Counted from the first letter of the stretch, positions 26,969 through 37,540 are shown. The stretch is 64,000 nucleotides of DNA from Caulobacter sp. (GCA_017744495.1 JAGIBE010000111.1:1-64000), one strand, 5' to 3'. The notes: generated by a model not told the origin, from the letters alone. Made by a program: numbers and translations.

Positions 26969-27898
26969 ATGAAGCGCGCCGTGGCTTGCGCCCTGATCCT
27001 GCTGTCCGGCGGAACTCCGTGCGTCGCCTGGGCCCAGGCGTCCCGCCCGCCCATCGTCTCGGTCTCGCACCTGGCGGTCCACGCGGCCGATCCGGCCAAG
27101 AGCGAGGCGTTCTACGTCCACGGCCTGGGCGCGGTGAAGGGCGCCGATCCGGAGAACCCCGCCGGCGCGCGCTACTATTTCAGCCCCACCCAGTTCGTCG
27201 AGGTGCTGCCCCTGCCGCCCGGCCCGTCCAAGATCGACCGGCTTGACCACGCCGCCTTCAACACGACCGATGCGGAGGCGCTGCGTCTCTACCTGGCCGC
27301 CAAGAGCGTGGCCGTCCCCGCCAAGGTCGAGACCGGCGCCGACGGCGGCCGCTGGTTCGACGTGGTCGATCCCGAGGGCGTGCGCGTCCAGTTCGTCCAG
27401 CCACCGGCAAAGCCGCCCGCCGTCGCCGTCAACCCGCTGTCCAGCCGGATCATCCATGTGGGCTTCATCGTCCACGACCGGGCCAAGGCCGACGCCTTCT
27501 ACCGGGGCGTCCTGGGCTTCCGCCCCTATTGGTACGGCGGCATGACCGACGACGCCGCCAGCTGGGTGTCGCTGCAGGTTCCAGATGGGTCGGACTGGCT
27601 GGAATACATGCTGGTCGCCCCGCCCGACGGCCGGGGTCCGCCGCCCGGCATGAGCCAGGCCACGGCCGGGGTGCTGGACCACTTCTCTCTGGGCGTGCCC
27701 GACACGCGGCTGGCCTACACCCTGCTGTGGAACGGCGACCGCCTGGAGGGCCAGAAGGAAACGCCGAAGATCGGTCGCGACGCCAAGTGGCAGCTGAACC
27801 TCTATGACCCCGACGGCACGCGCGCCGAGATCATGGAGTTCAAGGCCGTCGGCAAGCCCTGCTGCTCCGCATTCACCGCCGACGATCCGAAGCCATGA
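26969..27898 (+). CDS. exported two-domain VOC (glyoxalase-like) protein
   Basis: A 309-aa protein. The Sec signal peptide (MKRAVACALILLSGGTPCVA ... AWA) is followed by two vicinal-oxygen-chelate modules: VSHLAVHAADPAKSEAFYVH to VVDPEGVRVQFV, and RIIHVGFIVHDRAKADAFYR to YDPDGTRAEIMEF. Conserved His/Glu metal-ligand positions appear (His in VSHLAV and IIHVGF, Glu in AEIMEF). VOC enzymes include glyoxalases, dioxygenases and epimerases; export is unusual for the family, and substrate is unknown. It is followed by a single-hairpin repeat and an exported oxidoreductase. Confidence 0.85.
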   Translation: MKRAVACALILLSGGTPCVAWAQASRPPIVSVSHLAVHAADPAKSEAFYVHGLGAVKGADPENPAGARYYFSPTQFVEVLPLPPGPSKIDRLDHAAFNTTDAEALRLYLAAKSVAVPAKVETGADGGRWFDVVDPEGVRVQFVQPPAKPPAVAVNPLSSRIIHVGFIVHDRAKADAFYRGVLGFRPYWYGGMTDDAASWVSLQVPDGSDWLEYMLVAPPDGRGPPPGMSQATAGVLDHFSLGVPDTRLAYTLLWNGDRLEGQKETPKIGRDAKWQLNLYDPDGTRAEIMEFKAVGKPCCSAFTADDPKP

Positions 27899-27910
27899 AC
27901 CCCTCTCGCC

Positions 27911-27943
27911 CCGTCATCCTCGGACTTGTTCCGAGGATGACGG
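27911..27943. repeat. family C single-hairpin repeat
   Basis: A perfect 14-bp stem (CCGTCATCCTCGGA at 27911-27924, its complement at 27930-27943) with a CTTGT loop, 12 bp after the VOC gene stop. It is the basic unit of the larger family C elements. Confidence 0.9.
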
Positions 27944-27985
27944 AGGTGGGAGAAACGCAACGCTAGTTCCGAGGACCAGAGAGTC

Positions 27986-29173
27986 ATGCCGAAACGTCCC
28001 TCCCGACGCGATCTGATCGCCGCCGCCGGCGTCACCGCGGCCCTGGCCACCACCGCCAAGGCCCAACCGAAAGCCAAGGAGACCGCCATGCCCGCCTCCG
28101 ACCACGTCGGTTTCGCCATCGTGGGCCTGGGCAAGCTGAGCCTGACCCAGCTGATCCCGGCCCTGAAGAAGACCAAGAGCGCCAAGCTGGTCGCCGTGGT
28201 CAGCGGCCATCCCGAGAAGGCCAGAAAGGTGGCCGCCGAGAACGGCCTGCCGGCGGACGCGGTCTACGGCTATGACGACTACGACCGCATCGCCAAGGAC
28301 CCGCGCATCCAGGTCGTCTACATCGTGCTGCCCAACGCCCTGCACGCCGAACACACGATCAAGGCCTTCAAGGCCGGCAAGCACGTGCTGTGCGAAAAGC
28401 CGATGGCCACGACGATCGCCGACGCCGAGGCGATGATCGCCGCCGCCAAGGCCGCTCAGCGCCAGCTGATGATCGCCTATCGCTGCCACTACGAGCCGAT
28501 GAACCTGGACGTCATGCGTCGGCTACGGTCCCAGTCTCTGGGCAAGGTCCGGCAGATCAACACCACCATGGGGCGGCAGGCCGATCCCTCCGACCCGTCG
28601 GACGCCTGGCGGCTGGACCTGAAGCTCTCCGGCAACGGGGCCTTGGGCGACATGGGCGTCTACGGCGTCAGCGCCGCGCGCTATCTGCTGAACGAGGAGC
28701 CGATCGCGGTGCAGGCCTGGGCCCAGACCGACCGGAGCGATCCCCGCTTCAAAGAGACCGAAGACCTGATCAACTGGCAGTTCCGCTTCCTCTCGGGCGT
28801 GATCGCCAACGGTTCGACCTCGTTCAACTATGCCGCGACCATGGCCTTCGAGGCGATCTGCGAGCAGGGCCGGCTGGTGGCCGACCCCGCGGCCTTCTAC
28901 GGCGGCAACCGCCTGACCGTGGTCGAGGGCGGCCAGGCTCAGCCGCCGGTCCCCGCCCCGGCCGGCGACCAGTTCGCCCGCGAGATGGACTGGATGGCCG
29001 ACGTCGTGCGTGGCAAGGCGCCCATGGTCTCGCCCGGCGAGGAGGGTCTGCAGGACATGCGGCTGATGGAGGCGATCCTGGAGTCGGCGGCCAAGGACGG
29101 GGCGACAGTGAAGACCGACTGGGGCTACCGGCGGGCGGTGGACCCGGCGAAGGTGGTGGACGCAAAGGCGTGA
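27986..29173 (+). CDS. Tat-exported Gfo/Idh/MocA-family oxidoreductase
   Basis: A 395-aa NAD(P)-dependent sugar oxidoreductase. The N-terminus has a twin-arginine motif (SRRDLIAAAG, Arg7-Arg8), so it is probably exported with bound cofactor, as known for Zymomonas glucose-fructose oxidoreductase. Rossmann motif FAIVGLGKLS, cofactor-domain motif VLCEKPMATT and the catalytic-region GDMGVYGVSAARYLLN are present. The substrate is unknown. It lies 42 bp after the family C hairpin and converges on a TetR gene across a family A element. Confidence 0.9.
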   Translation: MPKRPSRRDLIAAAGVTAALATTAKAQPKAKETAMPASDHVGFAIVGLGKLSLTQLIPALKKTKSAKLVAVVSGHPEKARKVAAENGLPADAVYGYDDYDRIAKDPRIQVVYIVLPNALHAEHTIKAFKAGKHVLCEKPMATTIADAEAMIAAAKAAQRQLMIAYRCHYEPMNLDVMRRLRSQSLGKVRQINTTMGRQADPSDPSDAWRLDLKLSGNGALGDMGVYGVSAARYLLNEEPIAVQAWAQTDRSDPRFKETEDLINWQFRFLSGVIANGSTSFNYAATMAFEAICEQGRLVADPAAFYGGNRLTVVEGGQAQPPVPAPAGDQFAREMDWMADVVRGKAPMVSPGEEGLQDMRLMEAILESAAKDGATVKTDWGYRRAVDPAKVVDAKA

Positions 29174-29175
29174 GA

Positions 29176-29307
29176 TCCTCCCCCTGTGGGGGAGGCGTCG
29201 GCGAAGCCGACGGAGGGGTGAGTGATCTGCAGGCGGCGACAACCCGGATCGCCGATCCGGATACTCCCCCCACCGGTCTTCGGCCACCTCCCCCACAAGG
29301 GGGGACC
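29176..29307. repeat. family A inverted-repeat element
   Basis: Left arm TCCTCCCCCTGTGGGGGAGG (29176-29195) and right arm near 29287-29307 are inverted copies. GTCGGC-GAA-GCCGAC is an inner hairpin. It fills the 140-bp gap between the converging oxidoreductase and TetR genes. Confidence 0.9.
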
Positions 29308-29313
29308 TAGTCC

Positions 29314-29934
29314 CTACTTCCCCGTCAGCAACCGCCACCAGCTCCGCGCCAGTTCGTCCAGCAACGGCTCCAACGGCGCCGAGGCCCGTTGGACCACCAT
29401 CACGTAGGACAGCCGCTCGAACTGGACGAGCTGCATAAGCATCCGCGTGCGCGCCGCCGGCAGCTCTTCCGGCGAGAACCGGCCCAGATAGTTGGGCATG
29501 GCGTCGATGAACAGGTTGATGAAGCGCAGGTAGTCGTCGGCAAGGTCGGGGTCGGCGACGTTAGCCTCGGTGGCCACGGCCAGCAGGTTGCGGCGCTCGT
29601 CGGTCTGCTCGGCCATGCCCTGGGCCAGCCAGGCGCGGACATCCTCAAGGGTCGGGTCCGGGATGGCGTCCAGGGCCGCGAAGGTGGCCTGGATGTTGGG
29701 GACCAGCCGGTCGCCGATGGCGTTGGCCACGTCCTCCTTGTTGCGGAAGTGCAGGTAGAAGGTGGCGCGGTTCGCGCCGGCCTCGGCGGCGATCTGCTCA
29801 ATGGTTACGGCCCGGAAGCCCCGGCGGCCGAACAGGGCGACGGCGGCGTCGATCAGCCGCTCGCGCGTCAGCTGGCGCTGGGCCTCGCGCAGGCCTCCGG
29901 TACGCTCCGCCGTCTTCGCCAAATCGCCCTCCAT
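29314..29934 (-). CDS. TetR-family regulator of the P450 operon
   Basis: A 206-aa regulator. The N-terminal TetR HTH is clear (RERLIDAAVALFGRRGFRAV, TIEQIAAEAGANRATFYLHF, RNKEDV). The C-terminal ligand domain is helical and unassigned. It is divergent from the cytochrome P450 operon, and a perfect 14-bp palindrome sits in the 125-bp shared region, so it probably represses the P450 operon and perhaps itself in response to a hydrophobic substrate. That target is inferred from layout. Confidence 0.9.
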   Translation of the reverse strand: MEGDLAKTAERTGGLREAQRQLTRERLIDAAVALFGRRGFRAVTIEQIAAEAGANRATFYLHFRNKEDVANAIGDRLVPNIQATFAALDAIPDPTLEDVRAWLAQGMAEQTDERRNLLAVATEANVADPDLADDYLRFINLFIDAMPNYLGRFSPEELPAARTRMLMQLVQFERLSYVMVVQRASAPLEPLLDELARSWWRLLTGK

Positions 29935-29980
29935 TCGTCCAGGCCGTTTCTGCCACGACGGCCGATTTAACGCCAGTCGA

Positions 29981-30001
29981 TTGACACGACACGTGTCGTC
30001 T
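29981..30001. promoter_or_regulatory. palindromic operator between tetR and P450 genes
   Basis: ACGACACGTGTCGT (29986-29999) is a perfect palindrome overlapping a TTGACA -35-like hexamer (29981-29986) that faces the P450 gene. This is the layout of a TetR operator blocking RNA polymerase. Confidence 0.75.
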
Positions 30002-30059
30002 GAACTACTTCGCCCGACCCAAGCGGCGGAAGTCCGCGGGGCGCAAAGGGAGGAAGCGC

Positions 30060-31403
30060 ATGGCCATGCAGCTCGTCAGCGAAACCGCCATGGACGGGAT
30101 CGAGGGGCCCGGCGCCCCCACCTTGTTCCCCACCCTCGACGGGGTGGACCTGTCCAACATCGAGCAGTTCACCCGCGGCCAGCCCTATGGCGACTTCGCA
30201 CGCCTGCGGGCCCAGGCGCCGGTGATGTGGCACCCCGAGCCCTATGGCGGCCCGGGCTTCTGGGCGATCACCCGTCACGCCGACATCATGGCGGTCGAGG
30301 CCGATCCCCAGACCTTCTCGTCGCGCAAGGGCGGCATCCTGATGGCGCACGGCGATCCGCAGAAGCGCCACGCCCTGCTCTACCGCGCCTCGATGGACAC
30401 CATGATCAATCTCGACGGCGCCGAGCACATTCAGCTGCGCCGCGAGCACATGCCCTATTTCACCCCGGCCTATCTACGCGCCCTGACCGAAAACGTCCGC
30501 GCCGAGATCGGCCGGCTGCTGGACGAGATGGCCCCGCTGGGCCGCTGCGACCTGGTCGAGATGTTCTCGTCCAAGCTGCCGCTGTTCACCCTGTGCGAGA
30601 TCCTGGGCGTGCCGGCCGAGGATCGCGGCAAGTTCCTCAAGTGGATGCACTTCCTGGAGATGGCCCAGGATCTGGCCCTGAAGCAGGCCCTCGCGCCCAT
30701 CACCCCGACGCTCGAGCTCATGCAGTTCGTCCAGGACTTCAACACCAACGTCGAGGAGATGTTCGAGTACGGCCGCGCCATGCTGCTCAAGCGGCGGGCC
30801 GATCCCCAGAACGACCTGATGAGCGCCATCGCCCGCGCCCAGGTGGACGGCACCTTGCTCAGCGACGAGTACCTGGACGGCTCGTGGCTGCTGATCGTCT
30901 TCGCCGGCAACGACACCACCCGCAACACCCTGTCGGGCACGATGAAGCTCTTGACCGAGTTCCCCGACCAGAAGGCCCGGCTGATCGCCGACCCGTCGCT
31001 GCTGGGCGGGGCGGTCAATGAGTTCATCCGCATGGTCAGCCCGGTGATCTACATGCGCCGCACGGCCACCCGCGACGCGCAGATCGCCGGCCAGGCCATC
31101 CGCGAGGGCGAGAAGGTGGTCATGTACTACGGCGCGGCCAACCGCGACGAGGCGGTGTTCGACAACCCCGATCAATTGGACGTCACCCGGCCCAACGCCG
31201 ACAAGCACATCGCCTTCGGCTACGGCCCGCACGTCTGCATCGGCAAGCGCGTGGCCCAGATCCAGCTGGAGGAGGCCTATCGCCAGATCCTGGGCCGCTT
31301 CCCCGACATCCGCTGGACCGGCGAGATCGACATCGCGCCCAACAACTTCGTCCACGCGATCAGCAAGCTGGAGGTCGAGTTCACCCCGGGCGGGCGGGCC
31401 TGA
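30060..31403 (+). CDS. cytochrome P450
   Basis: A 447-aa soluble bacterial P450. The I-helix oxygen motif is FAGNDTTRN, the K-helix ExxR is EFIRM, and the heme loop FGYGPHVCIGKRVA places the proximal ligand at Cys393. No membrane anchor is seen, so it depends on ferredoxin or similar electron donors, none of which is adjacent. It is the first gene of a four-gene set with very tight spacing, under a divergent TetR regulator. Such sets usually oxidise terpenoids, steroids or other lipophilic carbon sources; the exact substrate is unknown. Confidence 0.96.
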   Translation: MAMQLVSETAMDGIEGPGAPTLFPTLDGVDLSNIEQFTRGQPYGDFARLRAQAPVMWHPEPYGGPGFWAITRHADIMAVEADPQTFSSRKGGILMAHGDPQKRHALLYRASMDTMINLDGAEHIQLRREHMPYFTPAYLRALTENVRAEIGRLLDEMAPLGRCDLVEMFSSKLPLFTLCEILGVPAEDRGKFLKWMHFLEMAQDLALKQALAPITPTLELMQFVQDFNTNVEEMFEYGRAMLLKRRADPQNDLMSAIARAQVDGTLLSDEYLDGSWLLIVFAGNDTTRNTLSGTMKLLTEFPDQKARLIADPSLLGGAVNEFIRMVSPVIYMRRTATRDAQIAGQAIREGEKVVMYYGAANRDEAVFDNPDQLDVTRPNADKHIAFGYGPHVCIGKRVAQIQLEEAYRQILGRFPDIRWTGEIDIAPNNFVHAISKLEVEFTPGGRA

Positions 31404-31406
31404 GCC

Positions 31407-32507
31407 ATGGCCCTGACGCGCGGCGACGACTTCCCGATCCACCAGACGGCCGAGCCGGTGGCCTATGCCGGCACCGACCGCAATTTCTACGACCGGTACT
31501 TCTTCAACGGCTATGAGGCTGAAGGCGATGGCGACGCCATGTTCGCCGCCGCCTTCGGGGTCTATCCGCACCTGAACATCGCCGACGCCGCCTTCTGCTG
31601 GATGAAGGACGGCCGCCAGGTGAACCTGCACGCCAGCCGCTGGCTGGAGGACCGGCTGGACCTGTCCGTCGGACCGATCCGCGTCGAGGTGCTGGAGCCG
31701 CTGCAACGGCTGAAGGTGAGTGTCGAGGCGCCCGACCAGGGCGTCCGCGCCGAGGTGGTGTTCGAAGGCCGATCGTTCCCGATCGAAGAGCCGCGCTTCA
31801 CCCGCCGGATCGGGCCGCGCACCCTGCTGGACTACACCCGCCTGACCCAGAACGGGGCGTACAGCGGCTGGGTCGAGGTGGACGGCGTACGCCACGACGT
31901 CTCCAGTTTCGTCGGTACGCGGGACCGCTCGTGGGGCGTACGGCCGGTGGGCGCGCGCGATCCGCAGGAGCCGGCCCCGCAGGCGGCGCCGCAGTTCTTC
32001 TGGCTGTGGAGCCCGTGCGTCTTCCCGGACGGCGACCTCTTCTTCCATACCAATGACGACGAGCACGGCCGGGCCTGGAACCGGCGGGCGGTCTGGGCGC
32101 CGCTGGGCTCGGGCCGGGATGGGACGACCGACTTCGACGCGGTGGATTACGGCGTCGACTGGCGCTCGGGCGCCCGCCACGCCACGCGTGGGACGATCCG
32201 CCTGCCGGACGGCGGCGAGGTCGACATCGCGCCCCAGGCCGAGTTCTTCATGCTGGGCCTGGGCTACGGCCATCCGGTCTGGGGCCATGGGCTGAACCAC
32301 GGCAAGCTGAAGGTCGAGCGCGAGGACCTGGTCCTGGCCGACCTCGACCGGGCCCTGCCCTTCCACCTGCACGTCCAGGCCCTGTCGAAAGTGACCTGGC
32401 GACGGCCAGACGGCTCGACCCAGGTCGGGCGCGGGGTGTTCGAGCAACTGGCCCTGGGTCCGCACGCGCCGTCGGGCTTCAAGTCCATCCTGGACATGGC
32501 GCCGTGA
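31407..32507 (+). CDS. conserved hypothetical, beta-rich (possible lipocalin/CrtC-like fold)
   Basis: A 366-aa protein with no signal peptide. It is rich in aromatic residues and beta-prone strands (YFFNGYEAEGDGDAMFAAAF, QFFWLWSPCVFPDGDLFFH, and a C-terminal GLGYGHPVWGHGL). It reminds me of proteins with tandem calycin-like barrels (hydroxyneurosporene-synthase-like), often found beside P450 or acyl-CoA genes; this is a weak resemblance. It lies 3 bp after the P450 gene, and its stop overlaps the next start (GTGA), so it is surely in the same operon. Confidence 0.6.
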   Translation: MALTRGDDFPIHQTAEPVAYAGTDRNFYDRYFFNGYEAEGDGDAMFAAAFGVYPHLNIADAAFCWMKDGRQVNLHASRWLEDRLDLSVGPIRVEVLEPLQRLKVSVEAPDQGVRAEVVFEGRSFPIEEPRFTRRIGPRTLLDYTRLTQNGAYSGWVEVDGVRHDVSSFVGTRDRSWGVRPVGARDPQEPAPQAAPQFFWLWSPCVFPDGDLFFHTNDDEHGRAWNRRAVWAPLGSGRDGTTDFDAVDYGVDWRSGARHATRGTIRLPDGGEVDIAPQAEFFMLGLGYGHPVWGHGLNHGKLKVEREDLVLADLDRALPFHLHVQALSKVTWRRPDGSTQVGRGVFEQLALGPHAPSGFKSILDMAP

Positions 32508-33514
32508 GCGACCTCAAGGCCGGGCTGGAGGCCTATCTCAGCGACCTGTGGGGCGCGCCGACCTCGGTCAGCAACCTCTCGCGCATCCCCGGCGGAGCCA
32601 GCCGCGAGACCTATCGCCTGGACGCCGATACCGGCGGGGTCACGCGCGGCATGATCCTGCGCCGCGACCCGCCCGGCAGCCTGATCGAGACCGATCGCCG
32701 GCTGGAGTTCCTGGCCTACCGCACCGTCCACGGCCACGTGCCGGTCCCCCAGGCCATCGCCCTGGAGGCGGACGGCGGACCGCTGGACCGGCCGTTCTTC
32801 CTGATGGAGCGCATCGACGGCGGGACCGTGCCGTCGCCGTTCGTGTTCGATCCCTATGGCGAGCACGCGGCGGCCCTGGGCCGGCAGTTCTTCACCACCC
32901 TGGGCAAGCTGGCGGCCCTGCCGCACGAGGGGACACCGATCCGCCAGGTCGCCGAGGCGCCCGCGCCGGAGGACTGCTGGCGCATCGCGCTCGACCACTG
33001 GTCCGGCGTGATCGAGGCCGACGAGCAGCATCCGCAGCCCATCGTCCGCGCCGCCATCCGCTGGCTCCGCCGCCACCCGCCGCCGCCGGCCCAGCGGGTG
33101 TCGATCGTCCACGGCGACTACCGCACCGGCAACTTCATGCACGACGGGGCCGGGACGATCCTGGCGATCCTCGACTGGGAGATGGCCCATCTGGGCGACC
33201 CGATCGAGGACCTGGGCTGGGCCTTCGACCCGCTGTGGAACCACTTCGACGAGGGCAAGGTCGCGGGCCTTATTCCTCCCGCCGAGGCTGTCGCCCTGTG
33301 GGAGGCGGCCAGCGGCCTGACCGTCGATGCCAAGGCCCTGGCCTGGTGGTCGCTGTTCAACGCCGTGAAGGGCCAGGCGATCTGGACCTCGGCGGCCAAG
33401 GAATATCGCGACGGCGGCTTCATCGACCCCATCCTGGCGATCTCGGGCTGGTACACGGCTCGGCGGCACGACGTGATCCTGGCCAAGCGGCTGGCCCAGC
33501 TGGAGGGAATCTGA
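32504..33514 (+). CDS. aminoglycoside-phosphotransferase-like kinase
   Basis: A 336-aa APH/choline-kinase-fold protein. It has a glycine-rich N-terminal loop (LSRIPGGASRETYRLD), catalytic loop VSIVHGDYRTGNFMHD with the Asp base, and metal motif AILDWEMAHLGDP. It belongs to the ACAD10/11 N-domain-like group often encoded beside acyl-CoA dehydrogenases and P450s in degradation clusters, where it may phosphorylate a hydroxylated intermediate. GTG start at 32504 overlaps the previous stop. The next ATG overlaps its own stop (TGATG). Confidence 0.88.
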   Translation: MSDLKAGLEAYLSDLWGAPTSVSNLSRIPGGASRETYRLDADTGGVTRGMILRRDPPGSLIETDRRLEFLAYRTVHGHVPVPQAIALEADGGPLDRPFFLMERIDGGTVPSPFVFDPYGEHAAALGRQFFTTLGKLAALPHEGTPIRQVAEAPAPEDCWRIALDHWSGVIEADEQHPQPIVRAAIRWLRRHPPPPAQRVSIVHGDYRTGNFMHDGAGTILAILDWEMAHLGDPIEDLGWAFDPLWNHFDEGKVAGLIPPAEAVALWEAASGLTVDAKALAWWSLFNAVKGQAIWTSAAKEYRDGGFIDPILAISGWYTARRHDVILAKRLAQLEGI

Positions 33515-33945
33515 TGACCCCGGCCCTGCCCGACATCCTGCGCGGAAACTTCATGAGCCTGGCCATTCCCGGCCCGCCCGAGCAGCAGGGCGAGTTCATG
33601 ACCGGCCGCGTCGGAGTCATCGCCCTGCTCTCGCTGCTGGCCGCCCAGGAGGTGGAGCGCGGGACCCAGGCCCGGGTCTGGGAGAACGCCGCCATCGCCG
33701 CCGTCCTGGCCGAGGCCGCCGACGCCTACGGCGTCCAGTACGCCGAGATCGCCGCGATCGAAGCCGCCGACCTGTCGCTGGAAGCCCTGGACCGCGCCAA
33801 CGCCGCCCTGCGCCGAGGCCTCATCGCCCTGCACGAGGCGGTGGAGGCGGCGGGCGATCTGCTGCGCCACAGGATGATCGTGGGGCTGTACGGCCAGATG
33901 GCCGAGAAGCGGAACCTGGAGCTGCCGCCGCTGCCGGCGCGGTAG
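33514..33945 (+). CDS. small helical protein of the P450 operon
   Basis: A 143-aa mostly helical protein (GVIALLSLLAAQEVERGTQA, ALRRGLIALHEAVEAAGDLL). The ATG at 33514 overlaps the APH stop by one base. No named family is recognised. The fixed coupling to the APH gene suggests a partner or chaperone role for that kinase; this is inference. The operon ends here, 11 bp before a family C element. Confidence 0.7.
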   Translation: MTPALPDILRGNFMSLAIPGPPEQQGEFMTGRVGVIALLSLLAAQEVERGTQARVWENAAIAAVLAEAADAYGVQYAEIAAIEAADLSLEALDRANAALRRGLIALHEAVEAAGDLLRHRMIVGLYGQMAEKRNLELPPLPAR

Positions 33946-33956
33946 TTTCCCAACGC

Positions 33957-34096
33957 CCCGTCATCCTCGGACTTGTTCCGAGGACCCCTCTATCCGTTGG
34001 TTTGCCGCTGGGGTTGGTCCGCGACCTCAACGCTCCACGGATCATCCTTCTTCTCGGCTGAAACAGGGGTCCTCGGAACAAGTCCGAGGATGACGG
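33957..34096. repeat. family C inverted-repeat element
   Basis: Left arm (from 33957: CCCGTCATCCTCGGACTTGT, then TCCGAGGACCCC) and right arm (34065-34096) are inverted copies, each a hairpin. The middle holds no gene. The gap to the ABC transporter gene (287 bp) contains otherwise only a short possible leader. Confidence 0.92.
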
Positions 34097-34232
34097 AGCG
34101 TAGGGTGAGCATGGTGGGAAACCACAAACTTCCGCTCATACCGCTCATGAGCCCTAGCCAAGTCAGCTTAACCGCCCCATCTGCGACGCGCGGCTTCGCT
34201 CCGGGAGGGGGCGGACGCAGCCCAGGACAGCC

Positions 34233-35914
<1,682 letters not shown>

Positions 35915-35924
35915 GCATAAGAAA

Positions 35925-36076
35925 TCCTCTCCCCGAGGGAGAGGGCGAGACCCGCCGCGAAGCGGTGGGAGGGTGAGGGGTTACACCCTCACCAACTTCG
36001 TGCCGGCTCTCCGGCTGACATTGTAGCCCCTCACCCGACCCGCTTCGCGGGCCACCCTCCCCCTCTGGGAGAGGGA
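35925..36076. repeat. family A inverted-repeat element
   Basis: Left arm CCTCTCCCCGAGGGAGAGG (near 35926) and right arm CCCTCCCCCTCTGGGAGAGG (near 36055). Inner arms are CCGCCGCGAAGCGGTGGGAG and CCCGACCCGCTTCGCGGGCC. It fills the gap between the converging ABC permease and NfeD genes. Confidence 0.9.
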
Positions 36077-36081
36077 TTAGG

Positions 36082-36534
36082 TTACCGCACCGTCAGCACC
36101 GCGCCGTCGATGCCCACCACCAACACCTTTTGACCGGCCGCCGGCGGGTCGCCGTCGGGCGCCACGGCGGCCCATTCCTTGCCGTCGACGAACACCCGGC
36201 CCTTGCCGTTCTCGAAGCCGGCGAGGGCCTCGCCGTCGCGGCCGACCAGGCGCAGGGACGGATCGTTGAGGTCGGGATTGCCGGCCTCCAGCACCGGCCG
36301 CAGGAAGCGCCGGGCAAGGGCCGTGGTGGCGATGGCCAACACCGCGAACAGGCCCAGCTCCACCGGCAGGCCCGGCTGGACCACCAGGGTCAGCAGGCCC
36401 ACCAACAGGGCGCTCGCGGCCGGCCACAGCAGCCAGCCGGTGCCGGTGGCCAGCTCGACCGCCAGGAACACGGCCCCGATCGCCAGCCAGACCCAGAACG
36501 GGTGGGTGACGTAGAACTGCATCAGGCCGTCCAT
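36082..36534 (-). CDS. NfeD-family membrane protein (short form)
   Basis: A 150-aa protein. Two or three membrane helices (PFWVWLAIGAVFLAVELATG, LLWPAASALLVGLLTLVV, LGLFAVLAIATTALARRFL) precede a soluble OB-fold domain (LVGRDGEALAGFENGKGRVF ... VLVVGIDGAVLTVR). It lacks the serine-protease domain of long NfeD. Short NfeD proteins work with SPFH proteins; its gene starts 4 bp after the QmcA-like gene ends. Confidence 0.9.
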   Translation of the reverse strand: MDGLMQFYVTHPFWVWLAIGAVFLAVELATGTGWLLWPAASALLVGLLTLVVQPGLPVELGLFAVLAIATTALARRFLRPVLEAGNPDLNDPSLRLVGRDGEALAGFENGKGRVFVDGKEWAAVAPDGDPPAAGQKVLVVGIDGAVLTVR

Positions 36535-36538
36535 CGCG

Positions 36539-37495
36539 TCAGCCTCCGCGCTTCGGGGTCGGCGGCACGGCCGGACGCGAGGGGCCGTCGTCGCCGCCCA
36601 GGGTCTTCACCAGCTGGGCCACGCCCGCCACCGTGCCGGTCAGGCCGGCGAAGTCGGCGGGGACGATGACCGTCTTCTGCTGTGGGCTCTTGGCCAGTTC
36701 GGCGAAGGCCTCGACATACTTCTGGGCCACGAAATAGTTGATGGCGTTGACGTCGCCCTTGGAGATGGCCTCCGACACGAAGGCCGTCGCCTTGGCTTCG
36801 GCTTCGGCTTCGCGCTCGCGAGCCTCGGCGTCGCGGAAGGCGGCCTCGCGCCGGCCCTCGGCCTGCAGGATGGCCGACTGCTTCTGGCCCTCGGCGCGGG
36901 CGATCTGGGCCTGCTTCTCGCCCTCGGCCTCGGTGATCACCGCGCGACGCTCGCGCTCGGCCTTCATCTGTCGGGCCATGGCGTTGGTGATGTCGGACGG
37001 CGGCGACAGGTCCTTGATCTCGATCCGCGCCACCTTCACGCCCCAGGGGCCGGTGGCGTGGTCGATGGTCGACAGCAGCCGGGTGTTGATCTGGTCGCGC
37101 TGGCTGAGCACCTCGTCCAGCTCCAGCGAGCCGACCACCGTGCGTAGGTTGGTCTGGGCCAGCTGGGTGATGGCGTACATCAGGTTGTCGACCCGATAGG
37201 CGGCCGCCGCGGCGTCCATCACCTGGATGAAGACGATGGCGTCGACCTTCACCGAGACGTTGTCCTTGGTGATGACCTCCTGCTGGGGGACCTCCAGCAC
37301 CTGCTCCATCATGTTCACGCGCCGGCCCACGGACTCAAGGAACGGGGTCAGGATGGTGATGCCGGGCTTGAGCGTGCGGGTGTAGCGGCCGAACCGTTCG
37401 ACGGTGAACTCACGCCCCTGTGGGACGATCTTGATCGCACTGAAGACGAACACGAGCCCCAGGGCCACCAGGATCAACGCAACGATCAAACCCAT
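36539..37495 (-). CDS. SPFH/stomatin-like membrane protein (QmcA-like)
   Basis: A 318-aa protein. One N-terminal membrane helix (LIVALILVALGLVFVFSAIK) is followed by the SPFH/band-7 domain (IVPQGREFTVERFGRYTRTL, GITILTPFLESV, DAIVFIQV) and a long Ala/Glu/Arg-rich coiled coil. A C-terminal domain forms oligomers in the family. Start at 37495 (MGLIVALIL) rather than the upstream TTG. It forms a classic stomatin-NfeD pair, thought to organise membrane microdomains and proteolysis. Confidence 0.93.
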   Translation of the reverse strand: MGLIVALILVALGLVFVFSAIKIVPQGREFTVERFGRYTRTLKPGITILTPFLESVGRRVNMMEQVLEVPQQEVITKDNVSVKVDAIVFIQVMDAAAAAYRVDNLMYAITQLAQTNLRTVVGSLELDEVLSQRDQINTRLLSTIDHATGPWGVKVARIEIKDLSPPSDITNAMARQMKAERERRAVITEAEGEKQAQIARAEGQKQSAILQAEGRREAAFRDAEAREREAEAEAKATAFVSEAISKGDVNAINYFVAQKYVEAFAELAKSPQQKTVIVPADFAGLTGTVAGVAQLVKTLGGDDGPSRPAVPPTPKRGG

Positions 37496-37540
37496 AGTCC
37501 ATGCCTCCCACAACGCGTGAGGGCGACACTAGCGCGCCCC

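Noticed and set aside
30474..32465. Minus-strand open frame of 663 codons opposite the P450 operon
   Set aside because: It lies antisense to strongly supported P450 and neighbour genes, with no recognisable domain or SD.
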